Source: Duganella sp. sic0402 (GTDB lineage: Bacteria; Pseudomonadota; Gammaproteobacteria; Burkholderiales; Burkholderiaceae_D). Taken from it: a DNA stretch of 64,000 nt. Every line of letters starts with the position of its first letter. Position 1 is the first letter of the stretch. The translations under genes and the position numbers were made by a program. Positions 34,072 to 46,034 of the stretch are shown here, piece by piece. The DNA lies in NCBI RefSeq assembly GCF_019219065.1, contig NZ_JAHUWK010000002.1, positions 620,001 to 684,000 on the forward strand, given 5' to 3'. A model generated the notes under the pieces. That model searched no databases and had not been told where the DNA came from. It saw only the letters and a program-made list of their open reading frames with translations.

Positions 34072-36384
34072 TTAGTAAATCACTTTGAGGTTGAATGCAT
34101 AGTTGCGGCCTGGGCGCGCCTGACGCTCGATGTCGGCCAGCGTCGCTGCCGAGGTCGCCGCGACCAGGGTGCGCGACGAGGCGTAGTCCCAGAATTTCTT
34201 GTCGCCGATGTTGTACACGCCGCCGCTCAGGACCACATGCTTGTTGATGTTCCAGTAAGCGGTCAGGTCGAACACGCTGTAGCCCGGCACCGCGAACAGC
34301 TGCGTGGTGCTGCCGGTCAGCACATCGCCCTCGGCGCGCTTGCCGCGTGCGGTGCTGGCGGTGAACGCCGCTCCGCCACGCAGGCCCGGATCGTCGTAGG
34401 CAAAGCTGGCGTTGGCCTTGTACGGCTGCACCGAGGCCAGATCGGCTTGCTTGCCGGTCTTGGTGTTTTCCGACGTGCCTTTCGACGCGCCGGCCGCTAC
34501 GCTGACGCTATAACCCTTCATGTTCTGCAGCCACTGGCCCAGCGTGAAGCGCGAGCTGAATTCCAGGCCATAAATCTTCGCCTTGCCGACGTTCTCCGGA
34601 CGGAACAAGCCTTGCACGATGGTCGGATAGTTGACCCGGTCGATAGGCTGCGTGACGTATTCGATGAAGTTGCTGTAGCGGGTGTTGAACGCCGACACGC
34701 TGAACTCCACACCCGGCGTTGGCGCGCCTTTCAGGCCAAGCTCAAAGGCGTTGCTGGTTTCCTTGTCCAGGTTCGGATTGCCCAGCACAGCATAGCCGGT
34801 GGTGCTGGTGTAGCTGAACGAATCGTAAGTACCGGTGCGCTCTGCCCCGGTTGGCAGACGGGTGCCACGCGAATACTGTGCGTAGGCGTTGAAGTTGGGC
34901 ACCAACGCGACCGACAGGTTCAGCGACGGCGTCAGGAAGGAATCGCTGTCCTCCTTGATTTCCTTGGCGGCGGCCGGCACCGCGACGATGTATTTTTCCA
35001 GATTCTTCGGCGACAGCTTGCGGTGCTCGGCGCGCAGACCCGGCGTCAGCGTGGCCTGATGGCCGGCCAGCGCGAAGCCGAATTCGCCACGCACATAGGC
35101 GGCGTACTTATCGGTGTCCATGTCGGCCATGCGCGACTTGGTCATGTACTGATGCGCGCCGGTGGCCACTGTCAGGCGGTCCTCAGCCCATGGGCGGCGG
35201 GTTTCCAGGCGTTCGTACTGGATGCCATAGCTCAGCAGGTTGCCAGGGCTGAGCTGCTTGGTGGCGTCCAGCGCCAGGCCTTTGCTGTCGTTGTAGTAGC
35301 CAGTGTTGATGTCGCGGATGAATCTCTGGCCAGTGGTGAAGTAATCGGCGTGGGTCAGGTCTTCCACTTCGGCTTTTTGCGTGTACAGCTTGCTGTCCAG
35401 CGTGTCCAGCAGCGCGAAGCCGCTAGGGGTCCACTGGTGTTCGACACTGAGTCGGGTACGCTTGGTATTGGAATTCTGCATCACGCCGGCCGGATACAGC
35501 GCGCTGGTCTTGTTGTCGTACTCGCGGTCGTGTTCGGCCTTGTAGCTGTCGACGGTGAAGTTCAGCTTGTGTTCCTTGGAGATGGTCCAGTTCAGCTTGG
35601 CCAGCACGGCGTCCGAGTTCCAGTCGTCCGGATTCATCGGCACGCTGCTCAGGCTGTCCGACTGTTCGCCGCTGCGGTGCACGGCAACGATCAAGGCTTT
35701 CAGATGCGGATTGATTTCGGTGGCGGCGGTGACTGCGTGCATGCGGCTGGCACGGTCCGAGGTGTAGCCGAACTTATAGTCGGCGTACAGCTTGCGCTTG
35801 TCGTCCAGGTAGTCTTCCGGCGCCTTGGTGATGAACGATACCGCACCGCCCAGGCCTGGCGAACCGGGACCACTTGGGCTGGCGCCGGAGCCGATGCGCA
35901 CTTCGCGGAAGGTCTCCGGATCGAAGTAGTCGCGGCCGATGCCGAAGCCGTTGTTGGTCGAGCCGTCCGGCTTGCCGGCGGCGTCTGGCAGCGAGATGCC
36001 GTCCAGTTCCAGGCTGACGCGGTTGCCTTCCACGCCGCGGATATTGAAGCCGGTGTTGGCGGCGCTGTCCCACACGCTGCCGCCGCCGCTCGCCGCCGCC
36101 GGCACGCTGATCAGCGGCGAGTAGCGGGCGATGTTGGCCATGTCGACCGCGCTATTTTGTTCCAGCTGGCGCACGCCGATGACGGTGGTCGTGCCGTTGC
36201 GGGTGGAGGTGGCGTCGTCGCGCTTGGCTTGCACCAGGATTTCCGACAATTCGCCGGCGGATGTGGTTTCCTGCGCTGCGGCTGGCAGGGCCATGGCCGC
36301 TCCCAGCATCACCAGCAACGCGGAACGAACGTGAAGAGACAAAGGCGCGGCCTTGTGCCGTGCGCCCGTAAGGGTAGCGACCAT
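34072..36384 (-). CDS. TonB-dependent heme/hemin receptor
   Basis: A 770-residue receptor: signal peptide (ALLVMLGAAMALPAAAQ), plug with TTTVIGVRQLEQNSAVDMANIARYSPLISVPAAASGGGSVWD, FNIRGVEGNRVSLELDGISLPDAAGKP, and GLGGAVSFITKAPEDYL. The barrel contains NPNL in YAVLGNPNLDKETSNAFELGLKG, a mark of heme receptors; the FRAP region reads YSRGTRLPTGAER instead of FRAP. No histidine lies between those two motifs. Ends RNYAFNLKVIY. The start at 36384 (MVATLTGARHK) was chosen because the upstream frame crosses the promoter and Fur site. Confidence 0.88.
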   Translation of the reverse strand: MVATLTGARHKAAPLSLHVRSALLVMLGAAMALPAAAQETTSAGELSEILVQAKRDDATSTRNGTTTVIGVRQLEQNSAVDMANIARYSPLISVPAAASGGGSVWDSAANTGFNIRGVEGNRVSLELDGISLPDAAGKPDGSTNNGFGIGRDYFDPETFREVRIGSGASPSGPGSPGLGGAVSFITKAPEDYLDDKRKLYADYKFGYTSDRASRMHAVTAATEINPHLKALIVAVHRSGEQSDSLSSVPMNPDDWNSDAVLAKLNWTISKEHKLNFTVDSYKAEHDREYDNKTSALYPAGVMQNSNTKRTRLSVEHQWTPSGFALLDTLDSKLYTQKAEVEDLTHADYFTTGQRFIRDINTGYYNDSKGLALDATKQLSPGNLLSYGIQYERLETRRPWAEDRLTVATGAHQYMTKSRMADMDTDKYAAYVRGEFGFALAGHQATLTPGLRAEHRKLSPKNLEKYIVAVPAAAKEIKEDSDSFLTPSLNLSVALVPNFNAYAQYSRGTRLPTGAERTGTYDSFSYTSTTGYAVLGNPNLDKETSNAFELGLKGAPTPGVEFSVSAFNTRYSNFIEYVTQPIDRVNYPTIVQGLFRPENVGKAKIYGLEFSSRFTLGQWLQNMKGYSVSVAAGASKGTSENTKTGKQADLASVQPYKANASFAYDDPGLRGGAAFTASTARGKRAEGDVLTGSTTQLFAVPGYSVFDLTAYWNINKHVVLSGGVYNIGDKKFWDYASSRTLVAATSAATLADIERQARPGRNYAFNLKVIY

Positions 36385-36463
36385 AGTTATCCAAGAGAGA
36401 GAGTATGCGTTAAACGGCTGGCTCTCGGAGTTGGACGATCGCTGGCAAAGAACGCATCCTATC

Positions 36464-36482
36464 AATAATGATTCTCATTTAC
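36464..36482 (-). promoter_or_regulatory. Fur-box-like site upstream of the heme locus
   Basis: AATAATGATTCTCATTTAC matches the 19-base Fur consensus GATAATGATAATCATTATC at 14 positions, with the core AATGAT and TCATT intact. It lies about 80 bases upstream of the receptor start and 47 bases before the divergent gene at 36529, so it could control either side; Fur repression of heme uptake is the natural reading. Confidence 0.7.
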
Positions 36483-36528
36483 AAGGAATATTATCGTTAA
36501 GATTGGCAAATCCGCTACAATCCGTATC

Positions 36529-36978
36529 ATGAGCCGCCTTTCCCTGACGATGCCCTCTCCTGCCGCCGGCAACCCTGGTCGCCGCAGCATCGCGCTGGCC
36601 CTGGCGTTATTGGGGACAATTGCTGGCCTGACGCTGTCCTGGCTGTTGTGGTCGGCGTGGCCGCTGGCGCTCAGCCTGACGGCAACCATGATACTCGTCT
36701 GGCTAATGCATACGCAGCCGCTGGTACAGCATGTGGAATATTTTTCGGCCGACGAGGATGGCCTGCGCTATGTGGATACGCCGGGCCAGGACGGCCGGGT
36801 GCTGCGCTACAAGTGGACCGAGGTGCTGGCGGTGAGCGCCGTCAGCAAGGGCCTGCGGGTGCAGACCGGACGCGGCGCGATGAAAGGCGCCACGGTGTTC
36901 CTGGCGATGCAGTCCGAGGCGGACTGCCAGGCCGCCAGCGCGGCGGCCGAGCGCTGGCTGGCGGCTTACCGGGTGTGA
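36529..36978 (+). CDS. Small membrane protein with a possible PH-like C-terminal domain
   Basis: A 149-residue protein: two hydrophobic helices (ALALALLGTIAGLTLSWLLW and WPLALSLTATMILVWLMH) followed by a soluble part, FSADEDGLRYVDTPGQDGRVLRYKWTEVLAVSAVSKGLRVQT, that resembles bacterial PH-like (YcxB-type) domains. The similarity is weak and based on reading, not a search. It is divergent from the Fur-controlled heme receptor. Confidence 0.7.
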   Translation: MSRLSLTMPSPAAGNPGRRSIALALALLGTIAGLTLSWLLWSAWPLALSLTATMILVWLMHTQPLVQHVEYFSADEDGLRYVDTPGQDGRVLRYKWTEVLAVSAVSKGLRVQTGRGAMKGATVFLAMQSEADCQAASAAAERWLAAYRV

Positions 36979-37509
36979 TCAGCCGGCCAGATAGTTATTC
37001 TTCACCCGCACATAATGCTCGGCTGAATATTTGAGGTAGGCGATTTCATCGCTGCTCAGCGCCCTCACCTTGGCCGCCGGGCGGCCGACATACAGATGGC
37101 CGCTTTCCAGCACTTTCCCCGGCGGCACCAGGCTGCCGGCGCCGACCATCACCTGATCCTGCACCACCACGTCGTCCATGATGACGGCGCCCATGCCGAT
37201 CAGGCATTCATTGCCGATGCGGCAGCCGTGCAGCATGGCCTGGTGGCCGATGGTGACGTAGTCGCCGATGATCAGCGGCGAGCCGTCCGGCTTTTTCTCG
37301 TTCTTGTGCGAGACGTGGCCCATCGCGAAGTCCTGCACATTGGTGCAGTTGCCGATGACGATGCGGTTGACGTCGCCGCGCAGCACGGTATTGCACCAGA
37401 TCGAGCAATCCTTGCCGACGGTGACATCGCCGATCACCTGCGCCGATGGGTGCATATACAAGCCTTCGCCCAGTTGCGGCGTGGTGTTCAGGTAGGAAGA
37501 TACGGGCAT
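36979..37509 (-). CDS. Gamma-class carbonic anhydrase family protein, copy 2
   Basis: A 176-residue left-handed beta-helix: IWCNTVLRGDVNRIVIGNCTNVQDFAMGHVSHKNEKKPDG and [26 protein letters not shown] supply the histidine zinc sites, followed by a C-terminal helix. It differs from the copy at 22492 by a longer insert around HKNEKKPDG. Start at 37509 (MPVSSYLNT). The stop abuts the stop of the convergent 36529 gene. Confidence 0.92.
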   Translation of the reverse strand: MPVSSYLNTTPQLGEGLYMHPSAQVIGDVTVGKDCSIWCNTVLRGDVNRIVIGNCTNVQDFAMGHVSHKNEKKPDGSPLIIGDYVTIGHQAMLHGCRIGNECLIGMGAVIMDDVVVQDQVMVGAGSLVPPGKVLESGHLYVGRPAAKVRALSSDEIAYLKYSAEHYVRVKNNYLAG

Positions 37510-37519
37510 GCTTGAGTCC

Positions 37520-38305
37520 TTATTGACGGGAATACTTGGCCAACAGCGCAATCAAATCGCTTTGGTGCGCAGCCATCCAGGTCCACATCGCTTCCACCTC
37601 ATCGCGGTGCGCGGCGTAGTATTGCTGGTTGGTCGCCAGCCAGATGTTACTGCTTAACAGCGGCATGCGCAGCCGGGTAATTTCATTGCCGTAGCGTGCG
37701 GCAATCGACTTGTCCATATCGTCCACCGCGCCGACGGTGACCGCCACGCCATCGACGCGCTTGAGCCTGAGCTTGCCGATGTTGCGCTCCAGGTCGATTG
37801 CCCCCTCGTCGACCTGGATGCCGTTGCCGCGCAGCGTGTCGACATACGGCGCGCCATATGGCACGCCCATCACGCGCCCCTGGAAATAGCGCGGCGTAAC
37901 GGTCCCCGGCGGCAGCTGGTCGGCGGCGCGCACCAGCACAACGATGTTGGTGTGGATGGCGCGGCTGCGGTCCAGCGCGCCGCTGCGGTCACGCGGCAGC
38001 ACAATGCCGGATGGCAGCTCGGCGCGCTCTTCGATCGGCAGATAATCCACTTCGCCGGCCTGCAGCGCCAGCCGCAATCGATTCGCGGGCAGGCGCACAA
38101 ACTGCACCGGGCAGGGAATCGTGACGGCCGCAGCCGCCCGCAAGTAATCGACGCCCACGCCGGCCGGCGCCGGCACCTCGCGTCCTTTGCCCAGCCAGTA
38201 AGGCGGGCGATCCTGGTCCATATAACCGATACGTACCGGAGGGCATGCAGCATGCGCAAAACAGGTGGCAGACAAAGCTAAAACAAACAGAACTCGGCGC
38301 AGCAT
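37520..38305 (-). CDS. Solitary periplasmic solute-binding protein (SBP_bac_3-like), copy 1
   Basis: A 261-residue secreted protein: signal peptide (RRVLFVLALSATCFAHA), then CPPVRIGYMDQDRPPYWLGKG, a lobe with LAGEVDY-like and ELPSGIVLPRD segments, and ERNIGKLRLKRVDGVAV. The layout matches the polar amino acid/opine-type binding fold. No ABC permease or ATPase adjoins it. A second copy with the same N-terminal pattern lies at 40197-40991. It may have a sensory, carrier-independent role, or use a distant transporter. Confidence 0.82.
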   Translation of the reverse strand: MLRRVLFVLALSATCFAHAACPPVRIGYMDQDRPPYWLGKGREVPAPAGVGVDYLRAAAAVTIPCPVQFVRLPANRLRLALQAGEVDYLPIEERAELPSGIVLPRDRSGALDRSRAIHTNIVVLVRAADQLPPGTVTPRYFQGRVMGVPYGAPYVDTLRGNGIQVDEGAIDLERNIGKLRLKRVDGVAVTVGAVDDMDKSIAARYGNEITRLRMPLLSSNIWLATNQQYYAAHRDEVEAMWTWMAAHQSDLIALLAKYSRQ

Positions 38306-38366
38306 AATGACATTGTTTATGACAAAGTCTTTATTATAGCTATCTGATTGGCAATTCCGCCTGAGT

Positions 38367-38999
38367 TTATCCCTGATACGTGCCATCACCGTGTGGCGCG
38401 GCGCGAAATTCCGGCAAGGCCTCGGCCTGCGCCGAATAGCTGGCCAGCGCAGGGTAGTCGGCTGGCGCCACCACATCCGGCAGCATCTGCTGGATGAAGT
38501 GCCAGGTAATCGCCATCATCACGCCTGGTGGCGGAATGGTGTCGCTGGCGACCTCCAGCGGTTGCTGCTGCTGTTCGGCTTCCAACACATCCAGCGCGGC
38601 GCGCAGTTGCTGAACCACGCGGTCGGCCCACGGCTGGTGCAGCTTCTCGGCCGGCCGCAGCTTGCGTTCATACACCAGCTGCACCGCCTTGTCGCAGGCA
38701 GCCAGCGCCAGCCCCAGCAGACGCTGCGAGCGCCACAGCTCGGTCGGCATGGTCGGCGTGCGGCGCGACGAGGGCCGGGCGATCGATTCGGCGTACTGCA
38801 GGATCAGCGTGGAATCCATCAGCGCCGCGCCCTCCTCATCGACCAGCGTCGGCGCCTTGACCACCGGATTGATACGGCTGAACTGATCAAAGGTGCTGAA
38901 CACCGACAGCGACTGGTGTTCAAACTTCACGCCCAGCAACTGCAACGACACCGCAACACGGCGGACATAAGGCGAATCCAGCATCCCAATCAGTTTCAT
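38367..38999 (-). CDS. Glutathione S-transferase family protein
   Basis: A 210-residue GST: N-terminal thioredoxin-like domain with LIGMLDSPYVRRVAVSLQLLGVKFEHQSL and NPVVKAPTLVDEEGAALMDSTLILQYAE; helical C-terminal domain with LGLALAACDKAVQLVYERKLRPAEKLHQPW. The likely catalytic Ser is in the LDSPYVRR motif. It is next to the solute-binding gene but starts 62 bases upstream, so co-transcription is uncertain. The substrate is unknown. Confidence 0.9.
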   Translation of the reverse strand: MKLIGMLDSPYVRRVAVSLQLLGVKFEHQSLSVFSTFDQFSRINPVVKAPTLVDEEGAALMDSTLILQYAESIARPSSRRTPTMPTELWRSQRLLGLALAACDKAVQLVYERKLRPAEKLHQPWADRVVQQLRAALDVLEAEQQQQPLEVASDTIPPPGVMMAITWHFIQQMLPDVVAPADYPALASYSAQAEALPEFRAAPHGDGTYQG

Positions 39000-39061
39000 G
39001 ACAACTCCTTTACAAGAGCCGCCATCTTAGCCGTTTCCGCCGCGCTTGCCGAGTGCCGCGA

Positions 39062-40027
39062 CTACGCCTGCAACAACACTGCGGCGCCACGGCCCAGTGA
39101 GCGCACAACTTGCATCACGTCCCAGTTGGTGAGGCGGATGCAGCCGTGCGATTGGGTCTTGCCGATCTTGCCCGGCTCGGGCGTGCCGTGAATGCCGTAG
39201 TGGTCGATGCTGAGGTCGATCCAGGCCAGGCCAACCGGGTTGTTCGGGCCTGGTGCGATGCGCGCCCTGGTATCGCCCGCCTTCGCGTCCCAGAACAGCT
39301 TGGGGTTGTAGCGGTATTCGGGATTGGTGGCCACGCCCAGCACCGTCCAGCGGCCTTCTGGCAGCGGATCGTGCTTGCTGCCGGTGCTGGCGGGGAATTG
39401 CGCGAACGGCATACCACCCGCGTCCAGCAAGGTCAGCGTGCCCTCCTTTGCGTCGACCAGCACCGACGCCGCTTTCGGCAACGGCTTGATGATGCCGACG
39501 TTCGGCACCAGCAACTGCTCGCCGGCCTTGTTCAGATTCTTGCCAGGATTGAGGCGGCGCAGCAGCTCCGGGCTGCAATGGAAGCGCTCGCCCAGCGCTT
39601 CGGCCAGGCTGGCGTAGCCCAGCGTGGCCAGCCTGGCCTTGCCCGCCATATCGGCCGGTACCGGCGTGTACGGGCCGGCGACATCCCTGGCGGTGACGCT
39701 ATAGACATCCAGCACCGGCGCCTGGTCGCGCTCCAATTCTTGCCACGTCGCCGCGTCGATATTCCCGGTCACCGGCAACTGGTGCAGCTTCTGGAAGCCG
39801 CGTATCGCGCGGTGCATATTGCTGCCGTAGGCGCCATCCATCTCGCCGGGCGAGAAGTGGGCGCGGTCCAGCAGCACTTGCGCGCGCAGGACGTTAGGAC
39901 CACTCGACTTGGGGATCACCGGCTTGGCGCGCTGCGCCACGTTCAGGGTATCGGCTGCGGCCAGCGCCGGCTCGGCGGCGTGTGCGCTGGAAGCTGCCAG
40001 CATCAGTGCAAAGAATAAAACTCTCAA
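39062..40027 (-). CDS. L,D-transpeptidase with a peptidoglycan-binding domain
   Basis: A 321-residue secreted enzyme: signal peptide (FFALMLAASSAHAAE), a PG-binding_1 domain (LRAQVLLDRAHFSPGEMDGAYGSNMHRAIRGFQKLHQLPVTG), and a C-terminal YkuD catalytic domain with HGTPEPGKIGKTQSHGCIRLTNWD, whose cysteine and histidines form the active site. It cross-links or anchors proteins to peptidoglycan in the periplasm. It stands alone between a GST and a broken VOC gene. Confidence 0.93.
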   Translation of the reverse strand: MRVLFFALMLAASSAHAAEPALAAADTLNVAQRAKPVIPKSSGPNVLRAQVLLDRAHFSPGEMDGAYGSNMHRAIRGFQKLHQLPVTGNIDAATWQELERDQAPVLDVYSVTARDVAGPYTPVPADMAGKARLATLGYASLAEALGERFHCSPELLRRLNPGKNLNKAGEQLLVPNVGIIKPLPKAASVLVDAKEGTLTLLDAGGMPFAQFPASTGSKHDPLPEGRWTVLGVATNPEYRYNPKLFWDAKAGDTRARIAPGPNNPVGLAWIDLSIDHYGIHGTPEPGKIGKTQSHGCIRLTNWDVMQVVRSLGRGAAVLLQA

Positions 40028-40058
40028 ACCAGACTCGGGTGAAAACAGGGAGCTTATT

Positions 40059-40188
40059 CTAGCCTAGCGGACCGTTAATCACTGCTTCGATACGATGGCC
40101 ATCGGGGTCGACCAGGAAGGCGGCATAGTAGTGCTCGCACGCCGCCATGGGCCAGATCGCGCACGTCCAGGGAAATGTGATGCAGCAT
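40059..40188 (-). pseudogene. Remnant of a glyoxalase/VOC-family gene
   Basis: On the minus strand the 5' part reads MLHHISLDVRDLAHG, a typical VOC start. After a frame change a second part reads ACEHYYAAFLVDPDGHRIEAVINGP, the end of the same fold. About two thirds of the protein between them is missing. The result is a 130-base relic between ldt and the solute-binding gene. Confidence 0.75.
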
Positions 40189-40196
40189 CAGTTGGT

Positions 40197-40991
40197 TTAG
40201 TCCTTGGTGTATCGCTGCATGACGTAGCCGAGGCGGCCGCGATTCTTATCCAGCCAGGTCCACAGCGCTTCGGACTGCCGCGGATGGGCGTGGTAGAAAC
40301 TGTCGTTGAAGGCCAGCCACAGCCGGATGTTCAGCAGCGGCTGCGGCAGTTGTTCGATGCTGCCTTTGTACTTGTCCAGCGTCTGTTTCAAATGGGCCGG
40401 CGCGACCGCCGCCACCACCACGCCATCGACGCGGCCGAGGCGCAGCTTTTCAATATTGCGGTCCAGGTCGCGTGCGCCTTCGTCCAGCGTCAGGCCGGCT
40501 TCGCGCAGGCGCGGGGCATAGCTGTTACCCATTGGGATGCCCAGCGTCTTGCCCTTGAAGTACTGCATGGGGTTGGTGCCAGCGGGCAGATGATCCTTGC
40601 TGCGCACCAGCACCAGCACCTGGTTGTGCAAGGCGCGCTTCAGGTCGATATTGCCGGCCTTGTCGCGCGGCAGCGCGATTTCGGCCGGATAGAAACTCAG
40701 CTCGCCAACCGGCGCCAGATCGATGTCGCCATTCGCCAGCGCCACTTTCAGCCGCGCGGCCGGCAGGCGCACCCAGATCGGCGTGCAGCCGAAACCGGCG
40801 CCCAGCACCGCGTCGCGGATCAGGTCCACCGCCGCGCCAGGCGGATCGGGCACCTTGTCGCCTTCGCCCAGCCAGTACGGCGGGCGGTTCTGGTCCATAT
40901 AACCGACGCGGACGGGAATGCATTCCGCCGCCAGGGCAGGCGTGACGATCACCGCAGCTAACATCAGCAGGAGGCCAGCGCGCAAGGTCAT
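40197..40991 (-). CDS. Solitary periplasmic solute-binding protein (SBP_bac_3-like), copy 2
   Basis: A 264-residue secreted protein: signal peptide (GLLLMLAAVIVTPALAAE), CIPVRVGYMDQNRPPYWLGEG, LANGDIDLAPVGELSFYPAEIALPRDKAGNIDLKRA, and ERNIEKL-like IEKLRLGRVDGVVVAAVA. It is a paralogue of the protein at 37520-38305. It lies eight bases after ftsB, so it may share the enolase-ftsB transcript. Ligand unknown. Confidence 0.82.
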   Translation of the reverse strand: MTLRAGLLLMLAAVIVTPALAAECIPVRVGYMDQNRPPYWLGEGDKVPDPPGAAVDLIRDAVLGAGFGCTPIWVRLPAARLKVALANGDIDLAPVGELSFYPAEIALPRDKAGNIDLKRALHNQVLVLVRSKDHLPAGTNPMQYFKGKTLGIPMGNSYAPRLREAGLTLDEGARDLDRNIEKLRLGRVDGVVVAAVAPAHLKQTLDKYKGSIEQLPQPLLNIRLWLAFNDSFYHAHPRQSEALWTWLDKNRGRLGYVMQRYTKD

Positions 40992-40999
40992 CGGGATTC

Positions 41000-41329
41000 T
41001 CAGTGTTGGGGAGGTTCAGCTGGCTTGGGCGCCAGCGGTGCAAGCGCCGCAGACTGGCCCTTGCCGACGATTTGAACGAAGATTTCGTTCTGCTTGATCA
41101 TGCTCAGCTCGTAGCGAGCGCGCTCCTCGACCGCGCCGGTGCCGTCCTTGAGGTCGCGTACTTCGGAGTCGAGCTTGGCGTTGCGGGCGATCAGCTCCGC
41201 ATTCTTCTTGTGCGCCACGTCCACCTGCGCCTCGAAATCCTTGACGCGCAGCCAGCCGCCCTTCCCCAGCCACAGCGGGTACTGTATCAACAGCAGCAGG
41301 AAAGCCAGTCCGAGCGTAATCAGGCGCAT
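41000..41329 (-). CDS. ftsB: Cell division protein FtsB
   Basis: A 109-residue bitopic protein: N-terminal membrane helix ([20 protein letters not shown]) and a periplasmic coiled coil ([38 protein letters not shown]). It forms the FtsQBL complex at the septum. It follows eno by 43 bases, the order conserved in Betaproteobacteria. Confidence 0.94.
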   Translation of the reverse strand: MRLITLGLAFLLLLIQYPLWLGKGGWLRVKDFEAQVDVAHKKNAELIARNAKLDSEVRDLKDGTGAVEERARYELSMIKQNEIFVQIVGKGQSAALAPLAPKPAEPPQH

Positions 41330-41372
41330 GAAGGTGATTGCGGCCGGATCGACTCCGGCCGCGCTTGCTTAA

Positions 41373-42698
<1,326 letters not shown>

Positions 42699-42781
42699 TT
42701 ACGCGCGTTGCGAACAAGGATAACGGGAATTGTACCCGGTGCAGAGAAGATTGATAAAATTTCCACACCGGGCAAGCTGCT

Positions 42782-45327
<2,546 letters not shown>

Positions 45328-45426
45328 CTAAAACGCCTGATTCTTCATCTTCCGTGTGCATCAGCGTACAGACTCGGCTTGCACAAAAGAACAAAATGAT
45401 CACTCCATAATGAAAGGAGATGCATG

Positions 45427-45846
45427 ATGAGTTACGAAGATCGTGATCAATATGGCATGTACGTGGACAACGGCCACAAAGGCCCTGGTCCAGAGCTGAT
45501 GGGGGCGGATACCCTGATCGGCGACCACGTCCACAACCTGAAAAACGAGCATCTGGGTGAGATCAAGGAAATCATGCTCGACATGCGCACCGGCAAAATC
45601 GCCTACGCGGTGATGGCCTACGGCGGCGTGCTGACCATCGGCGAAAAACTGTTCGCCGTACCTTGGGAAGCGCTGACGCTGGACACCGTCAACAAGCGCT
45701 TCACGCTGAACCTCGACAAGGAGCGCATTGAAGCGGCGCCCGGCTTCGACAAGGACGACTGGCCGGACATGGCCAACCAGACCTGGGCCAGCCAGGTGCA
45801 CAGCTACTACGGCACCGGCGTCGATACGCGGCCAGGAGCCCGATAA
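45427..45846 (+). CDS. PRC-barrel domain protein
   Basis: A 139-residue protein centred on a PRC barrel: LIGDHVHNLKNEHLGEIKEIMLDMRTGKIAYAVMAYGGVLTIGEKLFAVPWEALTLD. PRC-barrel proteins act in envelope or photosynthetic stress processes, and stand-alone forms have no known reaction. AAAGGAG lies seven bases before the ATG at 45427 and four before the ATG at 45424. It overlaps the next mini-gene by one base. Confidence 0.86.
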   Translation: MSYEDRDQYGMYVDNGHKGPGPELMGADTLIGDHVHNLKNEHLGEIKEIMLDMRTGKIAYAVMAYGGVLTIGEKLFAVPWEALTLDTVNKRFTLNLDKERIEAAPGFDKDDWPDMANQTWASQVHSYYGTGVDTRPGAR

Positions 45847-46022
45847 TGTTCGCCGCCATCCTGGTGCTCATCGGCATCGCCGGTCTGGCGGGCCACTGGC
45901 TGTATCGCAACTACCTGCGCCGCCCGACGCGGCTGCGGGATGGCATGCCGGTCATGCTCAGCAGTTGGGCGGACGGGCAGGAGTCCATGGTGGCGGTGCA
46001 TTTGCGGCGCAGGGGTCGTTAA
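45846..46022 (+). CDS. Mini membrane protein translationally coupled to the PRC-barrel gene
   Basis: A 58-residue ORF whose ATG overlaps the PRC-barrel stop (TAATG). It has one hydrophobic helix (FAAILVLIGIAGLAGHWLY) followed by a basic segment RNYLRRPTRLRDGMP and ends VHLRRRGR. This positive-inside pattern looks like a small inner-membrane protein. No family recognised; it could be an unannotated companion of the PRC-barrel protein. Confidence 0.6.
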   Translation: MFAAILVLIGIAGLAGHWLYRNYLRRPTRLRDGMPVMLSSWADGQESMVAVHLRRRGR

Positions 46023-46034
46023 CTGCGGCGCTCA

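Noticed and set aside
40095..40961. 288-residue plus-strand frame across the VOC relic and binding protein
   Set aside because: Antisense to a clear signal-peptide-bearing gene; no domain recognised.
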